NCBI RefSeq assembly: GCF_005222785.1
Contig: NZ_STGH01000002.1
Location: 186,001-250,000 of the forward strand
Source: Rhodobacter sp. SY28-1
GTDB lineage: Bacteria; Pseudomonadota; Alphaproteobacteria; Rhodobacterales; Rhodobacteraceae
Length of the DNA: 64,000 bases
Direction of reading: 5' to 3'
Part shown: in pieces, positions 63,600 through 64,000 of the stretch
Position numbering within the stretch: position 1 is the first letter of the stretch
Layout: each line of letters begins with the position of its first letter
The notes under the pieces: model-generated
Told to the model about the DNA's origin: nothing
What the model saw: only the letters and a program-made list of their open reading frames with translations
The model's database searches: none
Position numbers and translations under genes: made by a program

Positions 63600-64000
63600 T
63601 CAGATCGGTTCCAGGCTTGCGCCGGTGATCTGCGCGCCTTTGGCCAAACCTGCGATGTAGTCCCGCGACGCACGCGCCCAGGCCGCCTTTTCCAGCGCCT
63701 GAGCAATCTTCGGGCGCACCGTGTCAAAGGGCAGCACCTGACCCGGCGCAATCGCGTTCAGACGGATGATGTGCCAACCATGGCGCGACAGAACCGGCGC
63801 GGGCGTCATGGTGCCCTCGGCCAGGTTGCGCAGGGCGGCCTCGAACTCGGGCACGGTGTCGCCGGGGCCAAGCTGGCCCAGATGGCCGCCTTGCGCCTTT
63901 GACCCGCAATCGCTTTCGCGGGCGGCATTGGCAAAGCCTTTGGCATCGCCGTCCAGCCGGACCAGCACGGCCTTGGCGCGGGTCTCGGCCACGGCGGTTT
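63600..64000 (-). CDS. PpiC-type peptidylprolyl isomerase, C-terminal part (truncated by window edge)
   Basis: The frame stays open to the window end, so the N-terminus lies outside. The visible part (about 133 residues) includes the parvulin domain: ESDCGSKAQGGHLGQLGPGD, VPEFEAALRNL, and VLSRHGWHIIRLNAI. NifM/PpiC-like proteins of this type sit beside narGHJI in many denitrifiers and probably aid assembly of the enzyme. The GTG at 63992 is most likely internal. The hemerythrin gene starts 18 bp downstream. Confidence 0.85.
   Translation of the reverse strand, partial: TAVAETRAKAVLVRLDGDAKGFANAARESDCGSKAQGGHLGQLGPGDTVPEFEAALRNLAEGTMTPAPVLSRHGWHIIRLNAIAPGQVLPFDTVRPKIAQALEKAAWARASRDYIAGLAKGAQITGASLEPI

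Overview
The window looks like chromosomal DNA of a GC-rich alphaproteobacterium, most likely a member of the Rhodobacteraceae/Paracoccaceae. The basis is gene content and order typical of that group: pyrC-like gene before plsY, mce before DUF1467, a moxR-DUF58-BatA/DUF4159 cluster, infA-maf-RNase E/G-yacG-tRNA-Phe, and a nitrate-reductase-type accessory cluster. CtrA-like and RpoH-like promoter motifs of alphaproteobacterial type are also present. No database search was possible, so genus is not assigned.

Layout: 1-2441 carries a partial membrane-anchored protein, a dihydroorotase-like gene with lost metal ligands, and plsY. 2526-7495 is minus strand: pepT, gshA, then rsmE-GNAT-membrane protein with 4-bp overlaps. 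7508-19074 is mainly plus strand: ubiA, an OmpA/BON-like envelope protein with a small coiled-coil partner, a gabD-type dehydrogenase, a YghU-type GST, an SDR, an aminotransferase, a secreted peptidoglycan-binding protein, and an ECF sigma factor overlapping a membrane VWA protein. 19152-26752 is minus strand: a Cys/Met PLP enzyme, hsp20 behind an RpoH-type promoter, two tandem secreted trypsin-fold proteases, and glcDEF (glycolate oxidase). 26835-35716 holds a DUF599 membrane protein, an FAD amine oxidase and the four-gene moxR/DUF58/BatA cluster. 35897-49133 holds an HDAC-like amidohydrolase, a nitroreductase, an EI24/CysZ-like protein, DUF1467-mce, a response regulator under a perfect CtrA box, a GNAT, the DUF1501/DUF1800 pair, aspS-DUF1993, pabB-pabC and an APC-family permease. 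49334-52660 is carB.

From about 52670 the base composition falls abruptly: a low-GC, eukaryote-like trypsin precursor and a repeat-rich intergenic stretch look acquired. Core genes return (NTF2-like, GNAT, lipoprotein, infA, maf, RNase E/G, yacG, tRNA-Phe). Directly after tRNA-Phe lies about 1.4 kb of decayed DNA containing a collapsed type I restriction-modification locus: the start of hsdM joined to the end of hsdR. The window ends in a minus-strand cluster (PPIase, hemerythrin, beta-carbonic anhydrase, moeA, DUF2478) resembling the accessory part of a respiratory nitrate reductase locus.

The most distinctive non-coding signals are repeats. One is a family of AT-rich TTCGAA-centred palindromes, often as side-by-side pairs of about 22 bp, at eight intergenic sites. 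The other is a three-copy composite element made of a 15-bp palindrome TGTCCACGGTGGACA followed about 40 bp later by a CtrA-like TTAN-N7-TTAR motif. No CRISPR array, intact insertion sequence or prophage was seen.
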